Source: Corynebacterium sp. HMSC29G08
GTDB lineage: Bacteria > Actinomycetota > Actinomycetes > Mycobacteriales > Mycobacteriaceae
NCBI RefSeq assembly: GCF_001806875.1
Contig: NZ_KV786253.1
Coordinates: 761 to 61,526 of the forward strand
Direction of reading: 5' to 3'
Length of the DNA: 60,766 nucleotides
Positions 34,329 to 45,500 of the stretch are shown in pieces; the first letter of the stretch is position 1, and every line of letters starts with the position of its first letter. Under the pieces are notes generated by a model. The model saw nothing but the letters and a program-made list of their open reading frames with translations. It was not told the DNA's origin and searched no databases. The translations under genes were made by a program, and so were the position numbers.

Positions 34329-35567
34329 ATGAGCACCCGCGCGATTCTTCCCGTGAAATTGTCCCTGCCCAAGGGGGATGTCTACACGCTGTGGGCACCC
34401 ACCTGGAAGGAAAAGGGCACCGAGTGGCAGGCGTTTTTGGGCGACGACACGTCGGTCCTCGCCTTCCACTGCCCCGAGGAGCTGCTAGCGTACCTGCAGA
34501 CCACGCCAAAGCATGACTTGAGCGACCACCCGAAGTGGGCACTGTTCCAATCCCAGGGCGACGCACGCGTCGTCCCTACGGAGAAGCAGTACTACGACAT
34601 TGTCGGCGCGCCGGACTTCTTGGCTGGTCGCCCAAGCCATGCCAACGTTTCCGCGCTGTCGCGTGTGTTCCAGATTTCGCGCTCACTGGCCCAGGTGGGC
34701 AGCGCGGAGCAGGCAGAAATCTTCTTCGCGTCGCACTCCATCTTGAACAACGTCAACCGTGGCTCTGAGCACTACGCGGGCGAAAACGGCATGGAGGAAT
34801 GGTCCGGCGTGGGCCGCGTGGTGCTGAAGAATTGGGAAGCAGTGGTTGAGTCGCTGGATGGGGTGGTGCGTGTCGTCGATACGCAAAGCCTTGATGCTGC
34901 TGCTGTGTCCGCAGCTGCAACGGCGATTGCTGCCGCAACCCAGGCCCGCGAAGCTGCCGCGAAGGAGGCTGAAGCGCAGAAGCAGGAGATGCTCCAAGCT
35001 GCTGATCCATACGACTCTTCCATCTGGGGCCGCGCAGGCATCGACCCGGTGAAGATCACCGTGCAGGGCAAGACCGTGTACACGCTGCGCACCTACCTGG
35101 CGGGCAAGCCAGTGTTTTTGGGCAAGTACGGCGAGATTTTCTCCTTCCCCACCCCGAAGCACCTCGGCCGCTGGATTCTGGAGCACGACGACCATGACCT
35201 GGCAAACGTATCCACCTGGGCCGACGTCATTGCCGCGGCGAACGCTGGCGAGTTGAAGGTGGAAGTCCACCCGGACAACGCGTACTCCTTCAGCGGGCTG
35301 AGCGAGGATATTTCCAAGAGTGTGGACGCAGTGGACACCAAACAGATGGGCAAGGCCTACGAGCTTTTGGCAGACGCCGCTGACTGGGCTGATGATGACT
35401 CGCTGAACTCCCTGTTGCTTGCCAATCCGCGGATGCAGGATTACCTGGCATACATGCTTGGCTCCACCGAAGCCGCAGGCTACGTGCCGTCCCCGCCGTT
35501 TAAGGATAAGGCGCAAGCTTGGACGGAGATGGAAGACCAGCTGATCAAGCGCTTCTCCAAGTTCTAA
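34329..35567 (+). CDS. Protein of unknown function with two copies of a VYTL...FLG domain
   Basis: I do not recognise the family of this 412-residue soluble protein. Two regions look like copies of one another: residues 18-75 (VYTLWAP, WQAFLGDDTSVLAF, PEELLAYLQ, HDLSDHPKWALF) and about 250-310 (VYTLRTY, PVFLGKYGEIFSF, PKHLGRWILE, HDLANVSTWADVI). They share the order VYTL, FLG, F.CP/F.TP, then HDL and W. Between them lies an Ala-rich coiled-coil-like stretch (about 195-220). It sits between the NlpC/P60 pair and the TRIC-like gene, 4 nt before the latter. ATG 34329 is chosen from the leaderless promoter. Confidence 0.75.
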   Translation: MSTRAILPVKLSLPKGDVYTLWAPTWKEKGTEWQAFLGDDTSVLAFHCPEELLAYLQTTPKHDLSDHPKWALFQSQGDARVVPTEKQYYDIVGAPDFLAGRPSHANVSALSRVFQISRSLAQVGSAEQAEIFFASHSILNNVNRGSEHYAGENGMEEWSGVGRVVLKNWEAVVESLDGVVRVVDTQSLDAAAVSAAATAIAAATQAREAAAKEAEAQKQEMLQAADPYDSSIWGRAGIDPVKITVQGKTVYTLRTYLAGKPVFLGKYGEIFSFPTPKHLGRWILEHDDHDLANVSTWADVIAAANAGELKVEVHPDNAYSFSGLSEDISKSVDAVDTKQMGKAYELLADAADWADDDSLNSLLLANPRMQDYLAYMLGSTEAAGYVPSPPFKDKAQAWTEMEDQLIKRFSKF

Positions 35568-35571
35568 CACC

Positions 35572-36687
35572 GTGGCAGTAGATCAGGTAGACCCGCTGAT
35601 CAGTTCCATCTACCGCTGGATGGATGTTTCCGGCGTGCTGTTGATGGGCATTATCGGCGGCACGCTTGCGCGTCATCGCGGCTATGACATCGTCGGGTTC
35701 TTCTTCATCGCCATGCTGTCGGCACTGGGCGGCGGCATGTTGCGCGACGTGCTCATCAACCAGGGCACCGTCGCCGCCATGAGCGAGCCGGAGTACCTAA
35801 TCCTGGCGTTTACCGGTGCGCTGATCGCCCGCTTTACCTACTTCAAGGGTCGTGCATGGGAAGTCATGCAGTCCCACGGCGACGCAATGATCTCTGCGCT
35901 GTGGGCCGCAACCGGCGCATCGAAAGCTATTTATTACGATTTGCCGGTGCTGCCCACGATCATGATGGGCGTGTTTACCGCCACCGGCGGCGGCATGATC
36001 CGCGACGTGGTCACAGGCCGTGAGCCCAGCGTCTTTGGCGGCAATCAGCCAACAGTAGTTCCGGCCGTGGTCTGTGCTGTGATCCTGATTATTGGAGACG
36101 CCACGGGCTTCCTTGCCCTCGGCATGGCATTGGGGCCGCTGGCCAGCTACTCGTTGTTCCTTGTTGGCTACTACGGCAAATGGAAGCTGAGCCAGGACTC
36201 GGATTTCGCCCCCGTCAACGCCACGGTGAATGCGACGGTGTCGCAGGTGGCAACGATTGCTCGCAAGGCGGAGAACCGCTCGCGTGCGGTGGCTCGCGAG
36301 TTGGAGCCGAAGGCACTGCGTGCGTGGCGGCATAGGCAGATGGAGAAGGCGTTGGAGCGTCGTGTAGAAGCCGAGGTATTCAAGGGCAAGAATCGGGCGG
36401 AAGTGCGCATCGCTGCGGATGAATTCCTCGACGAGTTCACCAGCCAGTTCCCTGCCATCGACGCAAACATCGACGCGGAGCAGAAGCCGAAGGACCGCGA
36501 ACGGCTCTTGGACGGTGTTGGTGTGGACCTTGACGGCACCTCCTACAACGATGAGACGGCCCAGTCCGACCCTGCGAAAGCTGCGGCTGCACATGTTGAC
36601 ATGCTGGACATCATTCTTGCCGACGACGCGTTGACCGACGAACTCATCGAACGCCTCGTGGCCCGCTACAAGGAGAAAGACAACTAG
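35572..36687 (+). CDS. TRIC-family (UPF0126) channel with long C-terminal extension
   Basis: The N-terminal 205 residues form the TRIC/UPF0126 channel fold with two repeated three-helix units, each holding the glycine-kinked signature: SALGGGMLRDVL and TATGGGMIRDVV. Prokaryotic TRIC proteins conduct monovalent cations; other UPF0126 members have been tied to glycine transport. Unlike the usual approximately 205-residue proteins, this one continues for about 165 charged residues (LEPKALRAWRHRQMEKALERRVEAEVF...), probably a cytoplasmic helical domain. GTG 35572 follows the preceding stop by 4 nt; the next gene starts right after its TAG. Confidence 0.8.
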   Translation: MAVDQVDPLISSIYRWMDVSGVLLMGIIGGTLARHRGYDIVGFFFIAMLSALGGGMLRDVLINQGTVAAMSEPEYLILAFTGALIARFTYFKGRAWEVMQSHGDAMISALWAATGASKAIYYDLPVLPTIMMGVFTATGGGMIRDVVTGREPSVFGGNQPTVVPAVVCAVILIIGDATGFLALGMALGPLASYSLFLVGYYGKWKLSQDSDFAPVNATVNATVSQVATIARKAENRSRAVARELEPKALRAWRHRQMEKALERRVEAEVFKGKNRAEVRIAADEFLDEFTSQFPAIDANIDAEQKPKDRERLLDGVGVDLDGTSYNDETAQSDPAKAAAAHVDMLDIILADDALTDELIERLVARYKEKDN

Positions 36688-37929
36688 ATGAAGCGTGTGG
36701 GGTTGAGCTTGGCAGTCGCGGTGTGCTGTGTGAGCCTTGGATGCTTATCGACGCCAGCGCAAACCCCCACAACCCCAACCCCCACCACTACCGGCTACTT
36801 CGACGAGGCGGGAAATTTCGTCCCGCCCAGCCGCGAACATGCACCTAACACGGACGACTGCCCGTACGAAACGGCACCCCGTGAGCCGGTGAGTACTTCA
36901 GAGCGTGCCACCACAACACCTGCGGCACTGCCTGTGACGTACGACGGTCCGTGCGGGGTCAGTGCCGCTGTCGGCTACAAGGTTCCCGAAGACGTGGTTG
37001 CCTCCGCGTGGCTGGTGGCGGACCTGGACTCCGGCGAGGTCGTTGCGATGAAGGACCCGCACGGCCGCTACCGCCCCGCCAGCATTATCAAAGTCCTGAT
37101 TGCGTTGGTGGCGATTGAAGAGCTGGATTTGGACGCCAAGGTCGACGTGTCCGCGGAGTCTGCCGGCCAGGAAGGTTCCGCCGCCGGCATTGGCGCTGGC
37201 GGTGACTACACCGTGCGCGACCTGCTCTACGGCCTGATTCTCAACTCAGGCAATGATTGCGCACATGCGCTCGCCCAGGCGCTTGGCGGGGATACGGCAG
37301 CACTGCGCAAGGTCAACGACTTGGCGGCGAAGCTGGGGATGACAGACACGCGCGCCGCCTCCTACTCCGGCCTCGATGCAGCCGGCATGTCCACCTCTGC
37401 GTGGGACATGGGCCTGGCCTACCGTGAGGCGTTTTCCAACCCCGTCTTCACCAAGATTGCCGATACAGAGTCCTACGACTTCCCCGGCTTCGACGACCTG
37501 CCCGGCTTCCAGCTGTGGAATGACAACAGGCTCTACCTCAACGACCCGGACGGCATCGGCGGCAAAACCGGCTACACGGATGATGCGAACCACACCTTCG
37601 TCGGCGCCGTGAACCACGAGGGCCGCAGACTTGTTGCCGTGGTGCTCGACACCACAGCCTGGGATCATCGCGCATGGGAGCAGGCGCAGATGTTGTTGCA
37701 TGCGGCGTATGGGGTGCGCGGGGGCGTGGATAAGCTTGAGCCCCTTTCACAGGCCACCACCACGGCTGTGCCTACCCCTAGCCCGAGCCCGGCCTCGGAG
37801 GCGCCGAGCGTTCCCGCTGAGCTTCACGGGTACGGCCTGCCCATCCTGATCGTGGGCGGCGTGCTGCTTCTTGCGCTGATCGCGCTGTGGCTGAGCTTGC
37901 GCCTGGGAGCCAAGCGCAAGCGCCGGTAA
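36688..37929 (+). CDS. D-alanyl-D-alanine carboxypeptidase (DacB-like)
   Basis: This 413-residue low-molecular-weight penicillin-binding protein trims the terminal D-Ala from peptidoglycan. It has a signal-type N terminus (VGLSLAVAVCCVSLGCL, with a possible lipobox at Cys19), a Pro/Thr-rich linker, the three active-site motifs (S132-I-I-K135, S187-G-N and K293-T-G), a Pro/Ser/Ala-rich stalk and a C-terminal membrane helix (about 380-402) ending in basic residues. AAGGAG (36671-36676) lies 11 nt before ATG 36688, which abuts the TRIC stop. Anchoring to the membrane outer face is inferred from the tail helix. Confidence 0.9.
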   Translation: MKRVGLSLAVAVCCVSLGCLSTPAQTPTTPTPTTTGYFDEAGNFVPPSREHAPNTDDCPYETAPREPVSTSERATTTPAALPVTYDGPCGVSAAVGYKVPEDVVASAWLVADLDSGEVVAMKDPHGRYRPASIIKVLIALVAIEELDLDAKVDVSAESAGQEGSAAGIGAGGDYTVRDLLYGLILNSGNDCAHALAQALGGDTAALRKVNDLAAKLGMTDTRAASYSGLDAAGMSTSAWDMGLAYREAFSNPVFTKIADTESYDFPGFDDLPGFQLWNDNRLYLNDPDGIGGKTGYTDDANHTFVGAVNHEGRRLVAVVLDTTAWDHRAWEQAQMLLHAAYGVRGGVDKLEPLSQATTTAVPTPSPSPASEAPSVPAELHGYGLPILIVGGVLLLALIALWLSLRLGAKRKRR

Positions 37930-37949
37930 TTACTTGCGGTTACTTGCGG
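37930..37949. repeat. 10-bp tandem duplication over the BrkB-like stop
   Basis: TTACTTGCGG is repeated in tandem (37930-37939, 37940-37949); the second copy contains the minus-strand stop codon (TTA, 37940-37942). It lies in the short gap between convergent genes. Confidence 0.75.
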
Positions 37950-39025
37950 TTGAACGGCGCGACAATGCGCTGACCAACAGCACCGAGTGCCGCACCCACA
38001 GGGTTCGGCTTTGCCTTGTTGCGCTGCGCATCTGCCGCAGCCGCACGCACGTTGATCACAGCCGGCGGCGGCACCTGGGCTGGGGCGGCCTTCAGCGACT
38101 CCTCCGTGGTAGCCGTCCACGCAGCGGTGTAGAGCACCACACGCCAGATCAGGTACAGCACCACCATCAGCGCGATGATCGGGCCAAAGATCGCACCAGC
38201 CGGGTTGCCGGTAGCCGAAGAAATGATGACGGTAGCGAACTGCTTGATCAGCTCAAACAGGACCGCGCCAAGCAGCGCGCCCTTCAAACCAGACTTCACC
38301 GGAACCTTGGTGCGCGGCATGAACATCATCATCCACGTCATCACAATGAAGTTGGCCAAAATGCCAACCGTGATGCCTACCAGCCACACCACAGAACGCG
38401 ACCCCGGGAAATTACCAAGGCCGAAGTGGGCCATCAAATCCGTCGTCCACCCAGACGTACCAATGGCGGTAACACCAAACGCCACGATGAACAAGGCGAT
38501 CAGGACCACCAAGCCAACCAGGTCCCACAGCTTCTTCACCACGAAGTTGCCGCCCTCATTCGCGTCCAAATTCCACATCGCCGAAATACCAACGCGCAGG
38601 TTGTTCATCCAACCCAAACCCGACCACAACGTGGTGAGCAAACCAACACCGGCAACAGCGCCACGCTGATCAATAGCAGTGCTGATCAGGCTATTGACCA
38701 TCTCCCCGAGGTCACCGTCCATCGACTCGGTGACCTGGCGCTGCACTTCCTGCATCAAATCAGGACGAGCGTTTAAGAAAAAGCCCATACCGGCAAACAG
38801 CAGCATCAACAGCGGAAACAGCGCAAGCACAGAGAAATACGTAATGCCCGCGGCGAACTGGTTACCGCCAGCAGCGCCGAAACGCTCCTGCATGCGCATC
38901 ATATGGCCAACAGCCGGAGCCTTCTCCTCAAGCTCTTCAACCTTGGAGTTGTGCTCCTGCTTTTTGGCGCGCTCAATGCCGAACTCGTCGGTGTATTCCT
39001 TACGCGTCGATGTCGATGTTGCCAT
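37940..39025 (-). CDS. YihY/BrkB-family membrane protein
   Basis: The 361-residue protein has six transmembrane helices typical of the YihY/BrkB family, with conserved segments AAGGNQFAAGITYFSVLALFPLLMLLFAGMGF, a central QRGAVAGVGLLTTLWSGLGWMNNLRVGISAMWN and the LGALFELIKQFATVIISS region. The first 60 residues are charged and cytoplasmic, and the C terminus continues with about 45 Ala/Lys-rich residues. ATG 39025 has GAAGGG 6 nt upstream; ATG 39040 is a weaker choice and the frame to 39226 is spurious. BrkB was once thought to be an RNase (Rbn), which is not supported; the real function is unclear. It is convergent with the carboxypeptidase gene and 127 nt after trpS. Confidence 0.88.
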   Translation of the reverse strand: MATSTSTRKEYTDEFGIERAKKQEHNSKVEELEEKAPAVGHMMRMQERFGAAGGNQFAAGITYFSVLALFPLLMLLFAGMGFFLNARPDLMQEVQRQVTESMDGDLGEMVNSLISTAIDQRGAVAGVGLLTTLWSGLGWMNNLRVGISAMWNLDANEGGNFVVKKLWDLVGLVVLIALFIVAFGVTAIGTSGWTTDLMAHFGLGNFPGSRSVVWLVGITVGILANFIVMTWMMMFMPRTKVPVKSGLKGALLGAVLFELIKQFATVIISSATGNPAGAIFGPIIALMVVLYLIWRVVLYTAAWTATTEESLKAAPAQVPPPAVINVRAAAADAQRNKAKPNPVGAALGAVGQRIVAPFNRK

Positions 39026-39047
39026 CGGCGTCCCTTCCATCCTTTGA

Positions 39048-39071
39048 CGTGTTTCTTCTGGCGTGTTTCTT
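39048..39071. repeat. 14-bp-period duplication upstream of the BrkB-like gene
   Basis: CGTGTTTCTT occurs at 39048-39057 and 39062-39071, within the leader of the minus-strand BrkB-like gene. Confidence 0.6.
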
Positions 39072-39152
39072 GCCAAAGGACGATCGTAGAGGAAAACGCC
39101 GAAGTAGATCGGGTCAGACGGCCAGCGTGTGAGCCGTGCGCTGGCTTCGGCG

Positions 39153-40226
<1,074 letters not shown>

Positions 40227-40267
40227 TCACCAGCGCTAACCCCACGCGCCCCACCAGCCCCATTGCA

Positions 40268-40283
40268 AACAAATCGATTTGTT
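40268..40283. promoter_or_regulatory. 16-bp perfect palindrome upstream of trpS
   Basis: AACAAATCGATTTGTT (40268-40283) reads the same on both strands and lies about 95 bp upstream of the trpS -10 element. It is a candidate protein-binding site; no known regulator is assigned. Confidence 0.4.
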
Positions 40284-40307
40284 ACGGATGGGACTTTAAA
40301 ACCGCAG

Positions 40308-40347
40308 GACGCTGAAAGATTTCGCATTTGTTTTCAGTGGCGTCAGC
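40308..40347 (-). terminator. Possible acpS terminator
   Basis: A stem built from GACGC/TGAAA (40308-40317) and TTTCA/GCGTC (40332-40345 region) overlaps the acpS stop. On the minus strand, it is followed about 6 nt later by TTTTAAA. Assignment is moderate because of the gapped stem. Confidence 0.4.
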
Positions 40348-40741
40348 TGTGGCCCCCGCCGACTAAAACGGTGGCCGTCGCGTAGTCACCATCATGGCTC
40401 AAAGAAACACTGGCAACCATCGGCCCCAACCTGGCAACTTCACCGTGCAGCTCGACCGAAGGGCGCGAAAAGGCATCCGCCACCACTTCGATCTCCGCAA
40501 AGTCCACCTCATCAACGGCAATAACTGGCGGGTAGCCATACAAGCTCTGTGACCACGCTTTGATGTACGCCTCCTTCACCGCCCACCGTGCGGCAAGTGA
40601 CGCAGAACGGTCCGCCTTTGCCGCACAGGTTCGCAGTTCGCGGTCTGTAAACACCCGCGAAAACGTTGATCCCGGCTGCTCAAGCTGGGTAGCAAAGGTT
40701 GGGATGTGGACCAGGTCGGTCCCGATATGCGCTGAAAACAT
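40343..40741 (-). CDS. acpS: Holo-[acyl-carrier-protein] synthase AcpS
   Basis: AcpS transfers 4'-phosphopantetheine from CoA to the ACP serine, here most likely the ACP domain of the FAS-I encoded divergently. The 132-residue chain has the family motifs IGTDLVHIPTF (metal-binding Asp) and LAARWAVKEAYIKAW (catalytic Glu/Lys), plus a C-terminal VSLSHDGDYATA. In mycobacteria an equivalent AcpS (Rv2523c) also lies next to fas. ATG 40741 is chosen; the frame continues to a TTG at 40768, which I cannot exclude. The shared upstream region with accD1 contains a palindromic operator candidate. Confidence 0.93.
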   Translation of the reverse strand: MFSAHIGTDLVHIPTFATQLEQPGSTFSRVFTDRELRTCAAKADRSASLAARWAVKEAYIKAWSQSLYGYPPVIAVDEVDFAEIEVVADAFSRPSVELHGEVARLGPMVASVSLSHDGDYATATVLVGGGHS

Positions 40742-40797
40742 TCCTGAATACTCGGTTCCAAAGCTCAAATTAAGCTGCTCTTTTTCTGTGAATTTGG

Positions 40798-40835
40798 CTA
40801 CGGATTCGGAACTTACGGTTCCGTAGGTTTAGTAT
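40798..40835. promoter_or_regulatory. Operator candidate and leaderless promoter of the accD1-fas operon
   Basis: A 29-bp nested inverted repeat spans 40798-40826, with outer arms CTACGGA (40798-40804) and TCCGTAG (40820-40826) and inner arms GGAAC/GTTCC. Directly after it is the -10 TAGTAT (40830-40835), 6 nt from ATG 40842, so the mRNA is probably leaderless. The operator covers the -35 and spacer. A FasR-type repressor is an attractive but unproven partner. Confidence 0.6.
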
Positions 40836-40841
40836 GCCCGT

Positions 40842-42473
40842 ATGCCAGATACTTTTGTAGGCAAAACTACTTTGCCGGAACCGCCCCCTTTGCCAACCAC
40901 GTCGCAAAGAAACGAGGAATTGTTACAGCGCCGTGCCGAAGCTCAAGAGCCGGTAGGTACAAAACCGCTGGATAAAGTACGCGCAGCTGGCCGTCTAACG
41001 GCACGTGAGCGCCTTGACTACCTGCTGGATGAAGGCTCGTTTGTAGAGACCGACCAGCTCGCCCGCCACCGCACTCACGAATTCGGAATGCAGGCCAAAC
41101 GCCCAGTCACTGACGGCATTGTCACCGGATTCGGCACCATCGACGGCCGTGAGGTGTGTATCTTCTCCCAGGACGGCACCGTCTTCGGCGGCGCGCTCGG
41201 TGAGGTCTACGGCGAGAAAATGACCAAGATCCAGCAGCTTGCCGTCACCACCGGCCGCCCGCTGATAGGTCTGTACGAAGGTGCCGGCGCACGCATCCAG
41301 GATGGCGCCGTCTCCCTGGATTGGATTGCAAAGACCTTCCGCTACAACGTCGAGGCCTCTGGTGTGGTGCCGCAGGTCTCCGTGATCATGGGCGCCTGCG
41401 CAGGCGGCAACGCCTACTCCCCCGCGTTGACGGATTTTGTGGTCATGGTCAATGAGACCTCCAAGATGTTTGTCACCGGCCCAGACGTGATCAAAACGGT
41501 CACCGGCGAGGAGATTACGCAAGATGAGCTCGGCGGAGCATGGATTCACATGCAGCAGGCGGGCAACTGCCACTACGTCGCGGAGAATGATCAGGACGCC
41601 CTTGACTGGGTGGCGGAGCTGTTGGAATACCTGCCGTCTAATAGCCGCCAGCGCGCAACATCCGCGCAGCCCTTCGCCATCTCAGCGGAAGAGGCCGAGA
41701 ACCACGAGGAACTGAATTCTCTGATCCCAGATTCCGCGAACTCTCCGTATGAGGTGCGCGACGTCATCGCAGCACTTACCGATGATGGCGAGTTCCTGGA
41801 GATCATGGAGCAGCGCGCAGAGAACGTGGTCACCGCTTTTGGCCACATCGAGGGCCAGGCTGTTGGGTTTGTGGCCAACCAGCCGATGGTGCTGGCCGGC
41901 TGTCTGGACATTGACTCCGCGGAAAAGGCTGCACGTTTTGTCCGCACCTGTGACAGCTTCAACATCCCGATTGTCATGCTGGTGGACGTCCCGGGCTTCC
42001 TGCCTGGTTCGGCGCAGGAGCACGATGGCATTTTGCGTCGTGGCGCGAAGTTGCTCTACGCCTACGGCGAGGCCAGCGTGCCCAAGATCACCGTGACCAT
42101 GCGCAAGGCCTACGGCGGCGCTTACTGCGTGATGGGTTCGAAGGGCCTGGGCGCGGACGTGAACTTGGCGTGGCCCACCGCGCAGATTGCGGTGATGGGC
42201 GCGGCTGGTGCCGTGGGCTTTATCAACCGCAAGGACATCGCCGCTGCCAAAGAATCCGGCATGGGTGATGAAGAGCTTGCACAGCTGATCAAGAGCTTTG
42301 AGCGCGAGTACGAAAACGAGATGCTCAACCCGTATAAGGCGGCGGAGCGCGGGTTGGTGGATGCGGTGATTTTGCCGAGTGAAACCCGCGCCGCGATTGC
42401 CGCGAATTTGCGCCTGTACAAGAACAAAGTTGTTGCCCGCCCAGCGCGCAAGCACGGAAACATCCCGCTGTAA
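40842..42473 (+). CDS. accD1: Acetyl-CoA carboxylase carboxyltransferase subunit AccD1
   Basis: This catalytically complete 543-residue carboxyltransferase beta subunit transfers carboxyl from biotin to acetyl-CoA (malonyl-CoA) or other acyl-CoAs. Length equals that of corynebacterial DtsR1. Oxyanion-hole motifs are intact: [15 protein letters not shown] (184-198), [14 protein letters not shown] (213-226), DVPGFLPG with [12 protein letters not shown] (about 380-405) and [38 protein letters not shown]. It is the first gene of a likely operon, 31 nt before fas. In C. glutamicum dtsR1 sits beside dtsR2, but here it stands at the fas locus. The start is set by the leaderless promoter. Confidence 0.95.
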   Translation: MPDTFVGKTTLPEPPPLPTTSQRNEELLQRRAEAQEPVGTKPLDKVRAAGRLTARERLDYLLDEGSFVETDQLARHRTHEFGMQAKRPVTDGIVTGFGTIDGREVCIFSQDGTVFGGALGEVYGEKMTKIQQLAVTTGRPLIGLYEGAGARIQDGAVSLDWIAKTFRYNVEASGVVPQVSVIMGACAGGNAYSPALTDFVVMVNETSKMFVTGPDVIKTVTGEEITQDELGGAWIHMQQAGNCHYVAENDQDALDWVAELLEYLPSNSRQRATSAQPFAISAEEAENHEELNSLIPDSANSPYEVRDVIAALTDDGEFLEIMEQRAENVVTAFGHIEGQAVGFVANQPMVLAGCLDIDSAEKAARFVRTCDSFNIPIVMLVDVPGFLPGSAQEHDGILRRGAKLLYAYGEASVPKITVTMRKAYGGAYCVMGSKGLGADVNLAWPTAQIAVMGAAGAVGFINRKDIAAAKESGMGDEELAQLIKSFEREYENEMLNPYKAAERGLVDAVILPSETRAAIAANLRLYKNKVVARPARKHGNIPL

Positions 42474-42504
42474 CCCCCGCTTAAAAACAGAAAGATTTTT
42501 CAGA

Positions 42505-45500
42505 ATGACTCTTACCCCGATTCAGTCCCTCACCTGCCCTGCGATTGTGTTTCCTGGCCAGGGCAGCCCTTGGCAGCAGGCTTTGTTTGATGTGGGGGCT
42601 TCGGCGCCGTCGGCACGCAAGCGCCTTGAGCAGTTGCTTGCCAAAGCCGCGTTGATCACCGGCCCCGTCTCCCGCCCGCTTGCTTCCGTGGTGCCGGGTG
42701 TGGCGCAACGTATCCGTGAGGCGTTGGACAATGAGCCGCACGTTGCGGCAATTGATGCGTTTCCTGCAGTAAGCGCGCCAGCGATTGTGTTGGCTCAGGT
42801 CGCGGCGGTGGAGCACCTGACCCAGCTTGGTCTGGATCTGGAAAAGGTGCGCTTCGGTGGACACTCCCAAGGCATCATCGGCGCGGTGGCTGTGGATCCC
42901 AAGGAGGGTGACAAGGCTGCGGAGAAGGCGCTTGCCTTTGCGTTTATCTTGGGTGCGGCCGCTACGAACGATTACGGCGCAACCGATGCGCGCAGCCGGA
43001 TGTTGTCGGTGCGCGGGCTGACCGTTGAGCAGATCGAAGACTTCGTACCGGCAGATTCAGGTGCGGTGCTCAGTGTGATCAACGGCCGCAGGCACGTAGC
43101 GCTTTCGGGTTCGCCGGAGGCGTTGGCAAAAGCACAGGCCGCAATTGAGGCGCGTGCGAATGACTACAACGCGCGCCTTGAGGTTGAGTTCGGCGGCGCT
43201 GAGATCCAGCCGACGTTTGATTACCTGGACGTTGCCTACCCTTTCCATGTGGCAAGCAACGCGCAGGCTGTCGAGCAAGCGGCGAAGTGGGCCAAGGAGT
43301 GCGGCATCACGTTTGCAACCACCACCCCGCGTGATCTTGCGCAGGCAATTTTGGTTGACACGTTTGACTTCACCGCCACCGTCCGCAACCTGGTCGCTGA
43401 TGGTGCAAGCCACCTGATCGCGCTGGATAACGCCACCGCCAACATCATGCAGACGCTGGTTAATGGGGTGGGGGTGCCGGTGGTGGACGCGACGCAAGCG
43501 AGCAAACGCGACTCGCTCGCACGACCGGGCGAAGCCCTGCCTGCCGCAGCGGACTACTCCCAATATGCCCCGCGCGTGATCACCCTGCCGGACGGCAAAA
43601 CGTACACGCAGACGCGTTTTTCTGCCCTAACAGGCCTGTCCCCGATCATCCTGGGCGGCATGACGCCGACTTCGGCGGATGGCGAGATCGTCGCCGCGGC
43701 CGCCAACGCTGGTTACTGGGCGGAGCTGGCCGGCGGCGGCATGTACTCGGAGGAAGAGTTTTCCAAGCACAAGGACGCCCTTGTCAACTTCCTGCAGCCG
43801 GGTCGTACCGCGCAGTTCAACACCATGTTCTTTGACCGCTTCCTGTGGAACCTGCAGTTCGGCCAGACCCGCATGGTGCCCAAGGCGCGCGCAGCGGGCG
43901 CACCGTTTAGCGGCGTATGCATCTCCGCGGGCATCCCGGAAGTTGAGGAGGCGACGGAGCTGCTTGCACAGCTGCATGCCGGCGGCTTCCCCTACATCGC
44001 TTTCAAACCCGGCACCACGCAGCAGGTTCGTGACGTACTGAAGATTGCGAAGGCCAACCCGGAAGATTCCGTGATTTTGATGGTGGAGGACGGCCACGCG
44101 GGCGGCCACCACTCCTGGGTTGACCTGGAAGAGATGCTGCTGGAGACCTACGCGGAGATCCGTGCGCACGACAACGCGGTGCTCACCGTCGGCGGTGGCG
44201 TGTACTCGCCTGAGCGCGCAGCTGAGTTGATCACCGGTTCCTGGTCGGAGAAGTTCGGCCTGGCAAAGATGCCGGTAGACGGCGTGTTTGTGGGCACGGT
44301 CGCCATGGCTACGAAGGAAGCGAAGGCCACCGATTCCGTCAAGCAGCTGCTGGTGGATACCCCAGGTCTTCCGCCGGAGCACAACGGCGGCTGGGTCGGC
44401 CGCGGCCAGGGTGTCAGCGGTGTGGCGTCTTCCCAGTCCCACCTGCTGGCGGACCTGCACGATCTGGATAACTCCTTTGCCAAGGCTTCTCGCCTGATCG
44501 CCTCGCTGGATATTGAGGAGTATGAGGCGCACCGCGAGGAGATCATCGAGGCACTGTCGAAGACCTCGAAGCCCTACTTCGGTGACGTTGAGGACATGAC
44601 GTACGCGCAGTGGGTGGAGCGCTTCGTTGAGCTGGCTGCGCCGTTTGTGGACAGCAGCTGGGATAAACGTTTCGTCGCGTTGCTGCAGCGCATCGAGGCA
44701 CGCCTGAACGAGGCCGATCACGGCGAGATTGCCACGCTCTTCCCGGAGGGTGAAGAGGTGGAGCCGCAGCGGGGCGTCGATAAGCTGCTGGCTCACTATC
44801 CGCAGGCACGCACGGTGAAGGTTTCCCCGCGCGACGCTGCCTGGTGGATCGGCCTGCACTACGCCTACCCGAAGCCGATGCCGTGGGTGCCGGCGCTGGA
44901 TGGGGATCTGAAGATGTGGTTTGGCAAGGACACGCTGTGGCAGGCGCAAGATGAGCGTTACACGGCTGACCAGGTCCGCATCATCCCGGGGCCGGTGGCG
45001 GTTGCCGGCATTACCAAGAAAAACGAGCCGGTTGCGGAGCTGTTGGGCAGGTTTGAGGACGCCACGACGCAGATGCTTATAAGCGCCGGCGCAACCGCCG
45101 AGCCTCGCTTCTCCCGCCTGCGTGACGCCGAAGATGAGGCAGCGTACCTGCGCTCCTGCCCGACGCTTGTGTGGCACGGTCACCTGATGGCAAACCCGGC
45201 GTACGCGCTGGATGATGACGCGTTTGAGCTGACCAGCGAGCTCAACCCGTACGGTGAGCGCGAGTGGACGATTCGCATCAACGCTGACTCCGCATGGGAT
45301 CACCTGCCGGAGGAGCAGCGCCCGTTCTACGTGCGCGAAGTGACCATTCCGGTGGACATTCCGGCGGGTGCTGCTACGGGTGCTTCGCCTGTGGTCTCGC
45401 GTGAGCGCCTGCCGCAGAGCGTGTTCGACCTGCTTGAGGGCCTGGCCGGTGTGGGCTCGGTGTCCGAAGCTGGCGACGCGATCATTGCCATGCCGGAGCT

